Source: a virus
Reading direction: 5' to 3' (one strand)
Length of the DNA stretch: 24,950 nucleotides
IMG/VR virus record: IMGVR_UViG_3300030098_002895
Location: 1 to 24,950 of that record
The notes beneath the pieces are model-generated. The model was not told the origin of the DNA. It saw only the letters and a program-made list of their open reading frames with translations, and did no database searches. Made by a program: the position numbers and the translations under genes. Shown one piece after another: positions 1-11,400 of the stretch (position 1 is the stretch's first letter; every line of letters starts with the position of its first letter).

Positions 1-153
1 GAGAATATAGCTGGAGCTGATGTAGCTCAAGCAGCAAGAGCTAGAGAGGCGGCATTAGCAGCAGGTTCTGGTGCTGATTGGACCGAGTTTGGTGGGGCAC
101 TAGGCAGTGCTTTAACTGAATGGATTCCTAAATGGAAAAATAAAAAGACTTAA
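1..153 (+). CDS. C-terminal end of a probable phage structural protein (partial)
   Basis: The window opens inside a reading frame that runs from base 1 to a TAA at 151-153 and encodes the last 50 residues of a protein. The visible part is rich in Ala, Gly and Arg/Glu (about the first 25 residues could form one helix), then has a short Trp-containing segment and ends in a basic Lys-rich tail. The next gene starts one base after the stop, so this is the upstream member of the same tightly packed + strand set. I recognise no family from this fragment. Calling it structural rests only on its position beside the giant virion-type gene. Confidence 0.6.
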   Translation, partial: ENIAGADVAQAARAREAALAAGSGADWTEFGGALGSALTEWIPKWKNKKT

Positions 154-154
154 T

Positions 155-1546
155 ATGGCTATAAGATACGATATGGGCAATCCACAGTGGGCTATGATTA
201 GAAGATTAGAAAATCAAGCTCGTGCTAAAGAACAATCTGAAATGCTGGGAACTCTTTTAGGAGAAGCCATAGGAAGTGCATCAACTAAAAAGCTTAGAGA
301 TTCTTATATGAAATATCTTGATGAGAATGAAGGTACTCAGATAACTCTTGCAGATTATGAAAGAAAGATTTTTAAGCCTGAGCAACAAAAGATTAAAGCT
401 GAAAAAGAAGCTCAGCGTGCAGAAGATAAACGAATTAAAGCAGAAGATAAAGCAGAAGATAAAGCGTCTGCCAAAATAGCAAGAGATGCTAGGCGTTTAG
501 CTAGAAAACAAAAAAGAGAAAGTAAGCTAAGTCCATATGAGTCTAGACTAGAATGGCAACGAAAAAGAAAAGAAGCACGTCAAGATAAAAAGCGTTCTAG
601 GCTTAGACCTGGAACTCCTATTGCTGAAGATGCAGATTTTACGGCAGAATCTATTGATGATTCTGGTGGAATTTTAGATGTAGCAAGAGATGCTATGAGG
701 ACAGGTACAGATGCTTTTGGAAACCCAAGAGTACTTGGTTATTCTGCAGATGAAGCATCTGATGCAATTACAAGTATTCCAGGAATATTAGGAGAAGTAT
801 ATGACGATTGGGCTCCTTGGATAAATAAAAATATACTTAGAAGGGGAACTCCTTCTTCTGTATTGCCTAGCGACGAAAGGCTTGGTTTTATTCCTCCAGT
901 TTCAATGAAAGGAGCAGACTCATCGCAAGAATGGGATTATAGTGGTGAGACTGATTCTGGATTTTATGGACCAGGTGTTACTGATGAGCTACCAATGCAA
1001 CCTGGGTACAGTGATAAATATGGTACTTATGATGAGTCTAAAAATGTTATAGATTACTATAAGGGCACTAGTCCAACTAAAAATGTGGCAGAGCCAAGTG
1101 GATTTAGGCCTTGGGCTCCAGAATATGATGCATCGCTCTCAGGTTCTGTTATGGATACTCCACCAAATCCATTAAATCAATTGGATATTGAAGGTATTAC
1201 AAGATTAATGGGTGATTTTGAAGGCTTCAATGAAGGTAATAATCGTAATGCATCTATATTCACTGATAGTATGGCGAAGTTAGGAGCTACAAAATCTAAA
1301 AAATCATTTGTAGGTTCTGATGGGAAAACATATCATTATGCAGAATTTCCTGATGCAGATACAGCTTTTAATGCTAATAAGCAAATGGTTGCATCTATGC
1401 TAGATAGCACAGGAGGCGATATTGAACAATTTATTATGAATTACATAGACAAGCCTAAAGGTGACCCAGAAGTATTATCAAGGCTTCAAGAAATGAGAAG
1501 AAGAAATTTGCTAGGGCAAGCATTAAACAATAAGGGTGCGTATTAA
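155..1546 (+). CDS. Probable internal virion protein with N-terminal charged coiled coil
   Basis: This 463-residue protein has a highly charged Lys/Glu/Arg-rich region at about residues 60-150, which should form a long helix or coiled coil and includes a short KAED-type tandem repeat. A low-complexity Gly/Pro/Ser/Tyr-rich middle follows at about 150-360. The compact C-terminal part (about 360-463) has an EGFNEG-NNRN segment and then a GAT...F...Y-x-AEF pattern, which loosely recalls the NNPGN-type lysozyme-like domains of phage tail or internal virion proteins. I cannot confirm catalytic residues, so that likeness is weak. The ATG lies one base after the previous stop and has no purine-rich ribosome binding site, so translation is probably coupled. 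Its place before the giant gene suggests an internal core or ejection protein. Confidence 0.6.
   Translation: MAIRYDMGNPQWAMIRRLENQARAKEQSEMLGTLLGEAIGSASTKKLRDSYMKYLDENEGTQITLADYERKIFKPEQQKIKAEKEAQRAEDKRIKAEDKAEDKASAKIARDARRLARKQKRESKLSPYESRLEWQRKRKEARQDKKRSRLRPGTPIAEDADFTAESIDDSGGILDVARDAMRTGTDAFGNPRVLGYSADEASDAITSIPGILGEVYDDWAPWINKNILRRGTPSSVLPSDERLGFIPPVSMKGADSSQEWDYSGETDSGFYGPGVTDELPMQPGYSDKYGTYDESKNVIDYYKGTSPTKNVAEPSGFRPWAPEYDASLSGSVMDTPPNPLNQLDIEGITRLMGDFEGFNEGNNRNASIFTDSMAKLGATKSKKSFVGSDGKTYHYAEFPDADTAFNANKQMVASMLDSTGGDIEQFIMNYIDKPKGDPEVLSRLQEMRRRNLLGQALNNKGAY
419..463 (+). repeat. 12-bp tandem repeat inside a coding region
   Basis: The 12-mer GCAGAAGATAAA occurs at 419-430, 440-451 and 452-463, the last two directly adjacent. 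It encodes the repeated charged Ala-Glu-Asp-Lys unit of the predicted coiled coil. It keeps the reading frame and so could change length without breaking the protein. Confidence 0.8.
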
Positions 1547-1549
1547 ATA

Positions 1550-2437
1550 ATGGTTAATCCGAATCAAGGTTTTAATTTAGCAGGAAGACTTCAGCAAGAT
1601 AGAGCTAATAAAGAAAATAATTTTTATAATAATTTACTTGCTTATGGTATGACTGCAGGTGGGAGCTTTAGTGCTTCTGGAGATAAAATTACTTATACTC
1701 CTAGTTCTATGCCAGACAAGACTACAATGTGGAATGAGTTTGTTGCTATGAAAAACGGTAGAATAAACCAGCAAGATATTGCTAGTTTTGAAGCTCAATG
1801 GCGTCAAGCAAATGCTATGAAATCTTATAGTGCAGCTAAAGAACTTAATAAGCTTACTAATATGGGCTATGATAGAGATAAAATTTCTGACGTTATAGCG
1901 GGTGATGAAACATTATATAATAGTCTTCTTGATATGGTTTCTGACCTTGAAGAGCAAGCAGTTAGTACTGGAGACGATAACGCATTTGCACAAGCTGAAA
2001 CTTTAAAATCATATTTCCCTGAAAAAGATAAAGGTATATTAAGAGATTTAGGTCCACAAGGATGGGCTACTTTAGCAGCAGGTACTGGTTTAGCAATATC
2101 TAATAAAAAGGGAATTATGGATGTAGCAAAAAAAATTAAATCAAAAGCCTCATCTATGACAGGAAGTAAGGTTAAAGGATTAGGCACTGCAGCTCCTTTT
2201 ATTGCATACGGATTAGCACCAGAGCTTGGTTTTCAATTATATGGCAAGCAAGGACGACAAGTAGCACAAACAGGTGCAGACTTAGGTTTGTTAGGTATGG
2301 CGGCCAGAACTCTTGTGCAAGGTCCCCCACTAGCTAAGGTAGCTGGCGCTGCACTTATGGGTATACCAGCAATATCAAGTTTAATTAGTGATTATGGAGA
2401 TAGCGTTTACGACACATTTTTTCCTGATGAAGAATAA
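1550..2437 (+). CDS. Probable internal virion / ejection-type protein with hydrophobic C-terminus
   Basis: This 295-residue protein begins with an Asn/Gln-rich segment, has a mainly helical charged middle (about 60-165), and ends in a long Gly/Ala-rich hydrophobic region at about residues 170-280 that could insert in or cross a membrane. An acidic tail follows. The ATG is three bases after the previous stop (TAAATAATG) without a clear ribosome binding site, which suggests coupling. The next gene starts five bases downstream. No family is recognised. A hydrophobic internal virion protein used in DNA ejection would fit both sequence and context, but that is inference from position and composition. 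Confidence 0.6.
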   Translation: MVNPNQGFNLAGRLQQDRANKENNFYNNLLAYGMTAGGSFSASGDKITYTPSSMPDKTTMWNEFVAMKNGRINQQDIASFEAQWRQANAMKSYSAAKELNKLTNMGYDRDKISDVIAGDETLYNSLLDMVSDLEEQAVSTGDDNAFAQAETLKSYFPEKDKGILRDLGPQGWATLAAGTGLAISNKKGIMDVAKKIKSKASSMTGSKVKGLGTAAPFIAYGLAPELGFQLYGKQGRQVAQTGADLGLLGMAARTLVQGPPLAKVAGAALMGIPAISSLISDYGDSVYDTFFPDEE

Positions 2438-2442
2438 TAAAT

Positions 2443-5400
2443 ATGGCTCAATTCCAACCAAGATGGGATGAACAAACTGTACGAAGACTAGTATCTAGTT
2501 ATAAAGATAACCCGCAGAGATTTCCCGAAACATATAAACAAAATTTAAGACAGCATACTGACTATTACAATGTGCCCTTTTATGAGGGTGAGTTTAGTAT
2601 TGCAGATGCACTTACTGACTTTGGTGCTGGCTTTATAGAAGGATTTACCACACTACATATAGGCGATGAACCTGACAATGAATATGAAGCTATATTTAAA
2701 AATCTAGGTCATTTAGCTGGTTTTGCTCCTGGTATTATATCTGCTCCTCTAGGAGCTGTTCAAAAAGTTACTAAATCCACTTCACTGTTAACTGCTGCAA
2801 ATGTAGCACGTAGTCTTAATGATAAATCTGTCCCTATGGCAGCTGCAAAGATTGCTACTAAGTTTGCTAAAGATAATGTAAAACCTTTCCTAAAACAAGG
2901 CAGAATGGCAAAAAATAGTGCTGTTAATACTGCATCTAACTTTCTTATGGGAGATAGAGCAAGGCATATTGCTGAAGGCGCATTTCATTTAGGGGCAGCA
3001 TCTGCTGTTTCTGCATGGCAAGGTGGTGTAGATGAGATGATGGCAGCTTTTATTGGAGGTGCTCAAGCTGGTGGTGTATTTAGGGGAATAGGTAACTTTA
3101 TTAATACTGGTAGCGAAGCTGGTACTAAAGTAGCTAAAACTGTAGCTGGTTCATTATTTATGGGTCTGCCTGCAACTATGAGAGGAGCTACAACCCCAGA
3201 ACAAGTATATGAGTATGTTATGGGTGCTTGGTTTGGAGGACAAGAAAGACCTTGGACTGTAGCTAAAGCAGGAAAGTTTGTACAGAAATTTGAAAAAGAT
3301 TCTCAAAAGAAAGAAAATGAAGCGTTACGTATATTAAAAGACCCAGAGATACATCCAGACTTTAAAGAACTTCCATCTGAAGTAAAACCTGTAGTTAAGG
3401 AAATGTTCCAACAAAGATATAATCAAGAAAATCTTGAGATAAGTGCTGCCGCTGCTAAGTATATGGCAGAAAAAGGTAATATTGACTTAGATGCTCTAAA
3501 TAAAGAAATAATAAATATAAGAAAGGCCCGTGAAGCTGAGCTAGAGCAACAACGCCCTACAGAAGAAAAAGTTCCCGAAAAAGATTTAGAAAAAACAAGT
3601 ATAGATACTCCCAAGGAAATTACAGTAGAGATTCCTGAGGGCACTCCTACAGACCCTGCTATTCCTCCAACTACACAAATTATTGATAATGTTGCATATA
3701 AATTCCCAAGAGGAGTTGGATTTAGAAAAGAATTATTACCTCAAAAAGCTCAAGATACTTTAAACAGAAGAGATAGGGAAATGGACTTACTTGCTGAAGA
3801 AAAAGCTGCAAGTCAAGAATTAGACTTAGCTGAAAAAAAGAAAGATAAGAAAGCAATAGCTAAAGCAAAAAAACGGTTTGACGAAATATCTAAAAAACAA
3901 AAAGAACTAAAAGCAGAAGAAGAAGCTGCTAAGAAAGAAGTTCCCGAATTATCTTTAGAAAAAACAAATGTTAAAAAGATTATATCTGGTGGTCAAATTG
4001 GAGCCGACCAATTTGGATTAGAAGTTGGGAAAGAATTAGGAATAGAAACAGGAGGAACTGCCCCTCCTAAATTTCAAACTACAAAAGGTTCTCAAAAAGA
4101 AATATTAGAAGGATATGGATTAGTAGAAGGAGAATCTGACCCTGCAATATATGTTAAAAGAACTATAAAAAATGTAAAAGATTCAGATGGTACTGTATTA
4201 TTTGGAGATGAAAAATCTAGAGGTTCTGCATTAACTATTAAAGCTGCAATGAATAATGGAAAACATATAATTGTAAATCCAACATCAAAACAATTAACTG
4301 AATGGATATCTAAAAATAATATTGAAATATTAAATGTTGCTGGTAATAGGAATATTGCTGCAGATAAAGTCAAACCCATATTAACTGAAGCTTTAAGCAA
4401 AGTAAGCACTTTTGATGTTGTAAGTGCTAAAAAAACAACAAAAAAGGAAGATATAAATCTTGGTAGCACTAATGAAGATAATGTTGGCGTTGCTCCTATA
4501 TCAGACCCTGAAGTTGGAAGAAAAGCTTATAATATAGTTCGATATGATATGCCAGACCTATTTAAAGAAATGGCTCCTGCTGAAAAGCAAATTGCTAGAG
4601 AAGGCGCTGTTAATAAAATAGGTGCTATTATTGATAAATATTTAACTAAAAATACAGGTATATTAACTAACAAGTCATCTGTAGCAGTCACTAAGATTAA
4701 AGAGATGCTTAAAAAAGATTATAATTATGTTATTAAAAATACACCTAAAGACCCCGAAAGAGTAGACAGATTTGAAGGAAATCTTAGGCAATGGTTAGGA
4801 CGTTTTAATAATGATGAAGTTGTAGACGTACTAACTTACGATGGCAATACATTAAAAAAACTTACTAAGAAGAATCCAAAGAACGCAGCTGGAAATAAAA
4901 AGATATTAGAGGAACCTTATAAGATAGTTGATAATATATGGGAGAATCTGACAGGGAAAAAAGAAAGAGCTTTTGTATATCTAGATAACATTACTATTGA
5001 TACTAAAGATGGTAAACGAGAAATTACTCCTAAGAAATTAAAAGATAGTGAATACGCTGATTATGGTGGTGAAAAAGATTACTATGATATGGTATCAGAT
5101 GTTATTAAAAAAATGGATAAGCAAGGATATAATTATTCAGGAGGCAAGGGTACTAATGATAGACTCTACTTTAGAAAATACCACCCAAATACAAAGAATG
5201 TTAAAAATCGTGATATTTTAAAAAACTTTAAGCCATCTGATATTAGAGCTTTAAGAAGAGATTTTATTAAGAAGTTTAAGGCTCCTGGGGCTTTATTTGA
5301 CAAATCGTTTAAATCTAACTTGCTATGGCAGCTTGAAATTAATGGATTAGAATATACACCAGAAAATGTAAAAAAGATGCTTGGTGATGGATTTATTGGC

Positions 5401-8400
5401 AACGCTATAGCTTTAAATAAAAGACTCCCTTTAATTATGACAGATTCTTATCCTGCGGAAAAAGAGTTTTTTAAGAATTATAAAGACCCAGATACGGGAG
5501 AAGGCCTGGGGCTTACTAAGGATGGTAATTTTAAATTTTATATTAAGCCAGACTTTTACCAAGATAGAAGCAAAAAGTTCCAAGATAAAAAGAAAGAGGA
5601 AGCAAAATTTTCAGATATTAAAAGCACGGAAACAGAAGAAAATCTTGATGGTGCTATAATAGGTAGAGATGACGTTGTTAATGCATTAAATGCAGAGAAA
5701 GGTACTCCAGAGTCTAGACATAATAAATCTTTAGTCGTTATGCCTGACTCTAACGATGGAGGGCTATTTTTAAAATATGCTATACATAAGGCAGGACCTG
5801 CGGAATCTAAGATAATGAAAGATGCTGGCCTGCATTTTGAAGTATATGATAGTGCAGCAAAACAAAAGGGTACTAGAAAGTTTTATGAAGAATATGAATT
5901 AGACCCTAAATATATTAGGCAAGACTATGGAATCAAACAGAGTAAAAAGTTTATTGAGCCTCAATCATTAAAAAAACAAATGGTAACAAATCTTGTTGAA
6001 TCTTTAGCGGCTAACCCAAAGCTTAAAGATGGTACAACAATGAATGAGGTTGTTGAAGACATCTATAATACGTTGACTCTGCCTAAATTTGAAGGAGTAG
6101 CAGAAACGAATAAAGCCTTTAGATTGTATCAAGAAAAACTAAAGACAGCATCTAATAAGGAATTAGCCGCAGAGTTAGATAAATTAAATTTTGAAGAGAT
6201 AGGTATTACAGAGCTTGTAGATGGATTAAAGCTACCTGGAAATCAATTATTTGCAAAGAAATTTTATAATCATTTATTATTAAAGCGTAAAGAATCTTTA
6301 TTAGCAGAATTTGAAGATGGTGAAATAGGGCCTGAAACTTATAAGACAGCAACTCAAGAAATAGAAGACTTTAATACTGTTGCTGAAAAAATGATTGCAG
6401 CGTCTAGAAGAGATGCTATTAAAAGAAAAAAACCTGAAAATGAATTAAATATATTCTTACATCCTGATTTAAATAAATTTAGAATGAAAGTGCTTTCGAG
6501 TTGGATAATTAATCAAGCAACTAGACCTAAAGTAAAAAATTCAGCATCAGCTATTATCAGACCTTATGATTTTAGTTTGCAAACAAATGCGGATGGTGTG
6601 AATCCTAAGCTAAAAGAATTAAATACAAATAAAGAGTTATTTTTCGTTGGAGATGAATTTAAACGAATGCCTATAGAGACAGAAGCTTATGGAAGAACCA
6701 CTTTAAATGAGCTGTGGAAAATATCTCAAAGAAAGAATACTCCTAAAAATATTAAAGAAGATATTAAAGAAATTCTTAGGGCAGCTATTATTAGAGTTCC
6801 ATCTGATTCTAATTCAGGTACTCAAGTATTAGAATTTGCTGGTTTTACAGGCAGAAAAGATTATGGAGTACTAATGCATGGCTTGGTTAAAAGAGCCTTA
6901 GGTGGTGCTGACCATGATATTGATTCTGCCTATTTGTATTTTGGTGGTAAAGGTGGCTTTAAAAAAAGCTGGAAAGATATGTTCAAAGCCCAAGCAGAAG
7001 AATTTTATGAAAAACAACCTGATGGAAGATTTAAAATAGCAGACAATAAAGCTAAAGAATTTGAAAAGAAATTAATAGAAGAATATTCTGCAAATGAAGA
7101 TGCTCTATTTAAAAGTAAAGCTGGTATGTTTGCTCCTAATACATTAATGCAAGCAGCCGAAGGTGCTACAGAAGGTAGAGGACTCCTTGGTGGGGCAGCA
7201 GTAAATCCTAAGAATATCTTGGCATCTGCCTATGAAATGATTATGCAAAAAGGTAAAGATGAATTTACCATGAAGCACTTTGGAAAAGACGTAAAAGTTA
7301 CTCTTACTCCTAAAACCAAACCTCAAGAAAAACAATATATTAATAAATTAATGCGTGCTACTGTTGGATTTGCCTCAGATGCTATGGATTATGGTAAACC
7401 AAAAGGTTATGAAAGCTGGTATAAACAGGCATTAGATGCACATTTTAATATTACAACAGATAAAAAGATTTATAATTTCTTAAATAAAGTTAATTTAAAC
7501 CAATTTATCAAAGAAGGTGTTATAGGCAAGATAAATAATGCTAATAAAGCTTATTACAGCAAAGATTATACTCGTGGCAGGCAATGGACAATGGAAGAGC
7601 GTCGCAATATGACTAAAGATTTATATCTTGAGCCTAGCGAAAATGTAAAAACAATTACTCCTAGAATTGCTAGATTGCTTTATAATATTGATTATTCTGA
7701 CAATATTCTTAATAGAATAGATGCTAAGAAAATGACAGACCTTTTTAAGATTTACAATGAAAATGTTTCTCAGTATAAGTCTCTTAAAGACCCTCTAGGA
7801 AGAGTAACTTTTAAGGCTATTACAGGAAAGCACATTAATAGGACTTTAACAAACGAACTTACTGACCCAGATAAATTAATTGAAGTTGCTGAAAACGATG
7901 CAAAGTTTCAAAAAATTATTGAAGGTACTAACTATGAATTTAAAAAGAAGAAAGTAAAAGGAAAATGGGTTAATACTAAAGTCAAAAAAGAATATAATAA
8001 AGATGAACGTATAGCTCTTCTTAATAAATTTAAAGAAGAAGCTGCAGATTATGCTGGTAGAGATATGCAAACTCTAGTAACTGTGAAATTAGCATCTGAC
8101 ATTATAAAAGATATGAAAAAACGATATCCTAACTTGACAGATGCTCAATTAAATCAAGTTATTGAAAATGCATCTAAAGCAGTTAGTAAACTAAAATTTA
8201 ATAATTATTTGCTTAGGGAAAACAGAAATAAGCAAGATGAAGATTTAAAAACTCAAAATCAAGTTAAGAGTAAAGGTACTGCCGCTTTAGACCAAAATGA
8301 AGTTGATTTACAAATAAGAGAATGGAAGCAAAATAAAACTGAATTAGAAAAAGATTTATTTGATGTTTTAATGCTTGGTTCTTTAAACAGAGGTAACTTA

Positions 8401-11400
8401 AAAAAGATTAACGAGTTAAGGTCAATTGAGAATCCTACTGATGCAGAAAAATTAACATTAAGTGAAGAGTTACAAAAAGCATCTAAAACATCTTCTTCTA
8501 TGCTTGGATATAATAGTGAAGCTGTTAATCCTAAGAATTTAGAAAGATTCCTAGGGGAGATAAATGATAAGTTTTCTGAAGTTGCCCAAACTAGAACAGC
8601 TGAAGAAAATAAAATTATAAATAAGTCTATTACTGAAGAACCTCAAAAACAAGAAAACATTGAAAAAGGCTGGCCTGAAGATAAAGGCAAAGATGCAAAT
8701 GCTTTAGAAGAAGTATTTACAACGGGTTGGGAAGGCGTTAAAAAAGCTAAGAAAATAAAGCTTGATAGCGATACTAAATCTTATATTGATGATATATTAC
8801 TTCAATTAAAGACAGAACCTAATCATGTTATGCAAAATATTGGTTTTATAGCTCGTAAGGTTATTGGCAAAGATATTAATATATTTAATAAGCAGGATTG
8901 GTTCCAGTTTCGTAATTGGTTGCAAGATATTAAAAATGGAACTTTATGGCAAAGATTAAAAAGTGAAGATTTTACAAAAGTATCTCAGCGTACTTATTTA
9001 CAATTTCCCGAAACAATTAATAGAGAGCTAATGAGGGATGAGATTACAGTAATGCAAGAAAATGGTATTTTCTTAACTGCTGAAGGTACTAAAGCTGGAA
9101 GAGTAATTAAACCTACTCAGCATATGGATATACTCCAAACAGATATTGGAAATATATCAGGAGTAGTTGATGGAATAAATGATAAGCTTTCATTGGAACG
9201 AGCAAAAACTTGGGAGTTTTTAGACGGATTTAAAGATGGTACAAAGCTATGGGAAGTTGCTTGGGTTACAAGGGAACTTCCAAATGCTAATAGATTAATT
9301 GAAAAAGCCGATGGTAAAGAATTAAAATTAGCTCATATACATGCTAAAACATATAAAGACAATTATAAAAAGATTCTTGAGAAACATAATTATGAGTCTG
9401 ACTTAAAAAATAAAGAATACATAGTTACTATTGAAGGTAACCGTAAAACATTAACTGGTAAAGAATTAGTAGATTATATTAATAAAAAAGAAACAGAATA
9501 TTATAAAGAAAGAGGTCTTTTTGCTAGAGGCGATGTACCTTTAACTAAAAATGGTGATTTGATGCCTTTGTTAAATGATAAGGGAGAAATTTTAACAAAA
9601 AACGGTCAAATTATGTATGCACTTCAGAAATCTTTAGAATTTGGTATTCCAGGATTTACTAGTGGGCCCAAGAATAGTGGGTATTTAATTACAAAAACAA
9701 AACCTAACAGTAAATTAGCTAAAGAATTTCCTACTGGATATTATGACCCCAAAACTAGACAGAATCCAGTAATCGACATTCCTAAATTTGTAAATGATAT
9801 GAAGAAAAATGTTGCTTTTGGAAAGCCTATACCTGAGCAATTTGGAATTGATGGTATTAATTCCGTAGGTCGTAGTGCAATGTATGAAATGGCTCGACAC
9901 GGAATGAATAGTAAAGAAAAAGTAAAAATGTATAATACTATGCAAGCTCGTACTGGTAGAATTAAAGAAGAAATGTATACTCCTCATTCTCATTTTAATA
10001 AAAAAACAGCATTAAAATCTTTAGAAGATTATGCTAATTATTTGAGCAAACAAGACATTCCATTAAAAGAGCAAGAAGCTATTATTAAATCATTAGCTTA
10101 TAGGCATAATGCATTAGCAGGTGATTTTATGTTTGAAGAAATAAATCATTGGGAAGGGTTTAATGCAGCAATTTCTAAGATTGCCAAATCTAAAGAAAAA
10201 AATGAAAATCGTATCAACTGGTTAAAAAGTATTGGTAGGTCTGGTAGTCAATTTAGTAGAACTGGGCATATGCCTGGATATTCTTTATCAAGAGAAGTGC
10301 CATTAAGTTATGGAAAAAGCTTTAATAATATTTACTATAGGCAGCTATCTCAAATATTTAGTCGAGACACAATAAGCAAATTTGAAAAATCGATGTTTGA
10401 TAGAAAAGTTCCAACAGATGTGGCAGAAGCTTGGTCTAATTTTGCAAAATTATATGTACAAGGAGCTATTGGAAATCCAGATGTAGTCCCAGAATATATT
10501 TACAATGACCCTAAAATGAAAATTAAAGGAACTCCTTATGGATGGTGGGCTGATAATAGGGTGAGAGATAGATTAAATAAAATTGGAGACAAATTAGGCC
10601 TTATTAAAGAAAAAGAAAATCTTCCAGAGAATATGAGAGGATTAGATTTAAATGATATAAAAAGATGGAGCAACCTTGAAGCAAAATTTGAATTAGCCTC
10701 ATTGTTAGCTCATCCTAAATCTATGGTTGCTAATATTTTTGGTGGTACAATGCATACTGTTCAATCTGTAGGATTTAATACATGGAAAAATGCTCGTAAT
10801 GATAAATATATGTCTACTATTAACCCAGATTTTGGAACAAAAGAACAACGAAATCAATTTGCGATTAAACATGGTATACTCCCTGAACAATTAATTGAAG
10901 AATATGGATTAAATAGAGGATATCAATCTGCCAAAAATAAAGAATTTATTGAAACTGTTGCTCGTAAGATGAGAAGAGACCCCGAAGTTTCTAGTGAATC
11001 TATTAGAGAGTTAGCTAAAGAGCAAGGTATAGGTAGAAAAGTTACTGAATTTGCTGCTAAGTTTATGTCTGTCCCTGAAAAAGCATTAAGGCGTGATGCT
11101 TTTATGGCTCATTATTTACATTGGTATAATAAATTTGGTGGAACAATAAAGAATTTTAACCATCCTGTATTAATTGAATTAGCTAAAAAAGGTGTAAAGG
11201 CTACTCAGTTTTTATATTCAGCACCATTTAGACCTATGTTCGCAAGAACTGCCTTGGGTAAGGTTATGACTCGTTTCCAATTATGGGGATGGAATGCAGT
11301 TAAATTTAGAAAAGAAGCTTTAAAAGAAGCTCGACAATATGGATTTAAAGGAGCAGAAGCTGATAAATTTGCCAGAATGATGCAACTGGATTTATTTGTC

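Noticed and set aside
1867-2187. 106-residue antisense frame in the virion gene
   Set aside because: It lies wholly within a well-supported + strand gene and has no ribosome binding site or neighbour on its strand. The same applies to the other antisense frames inside the giant gene.
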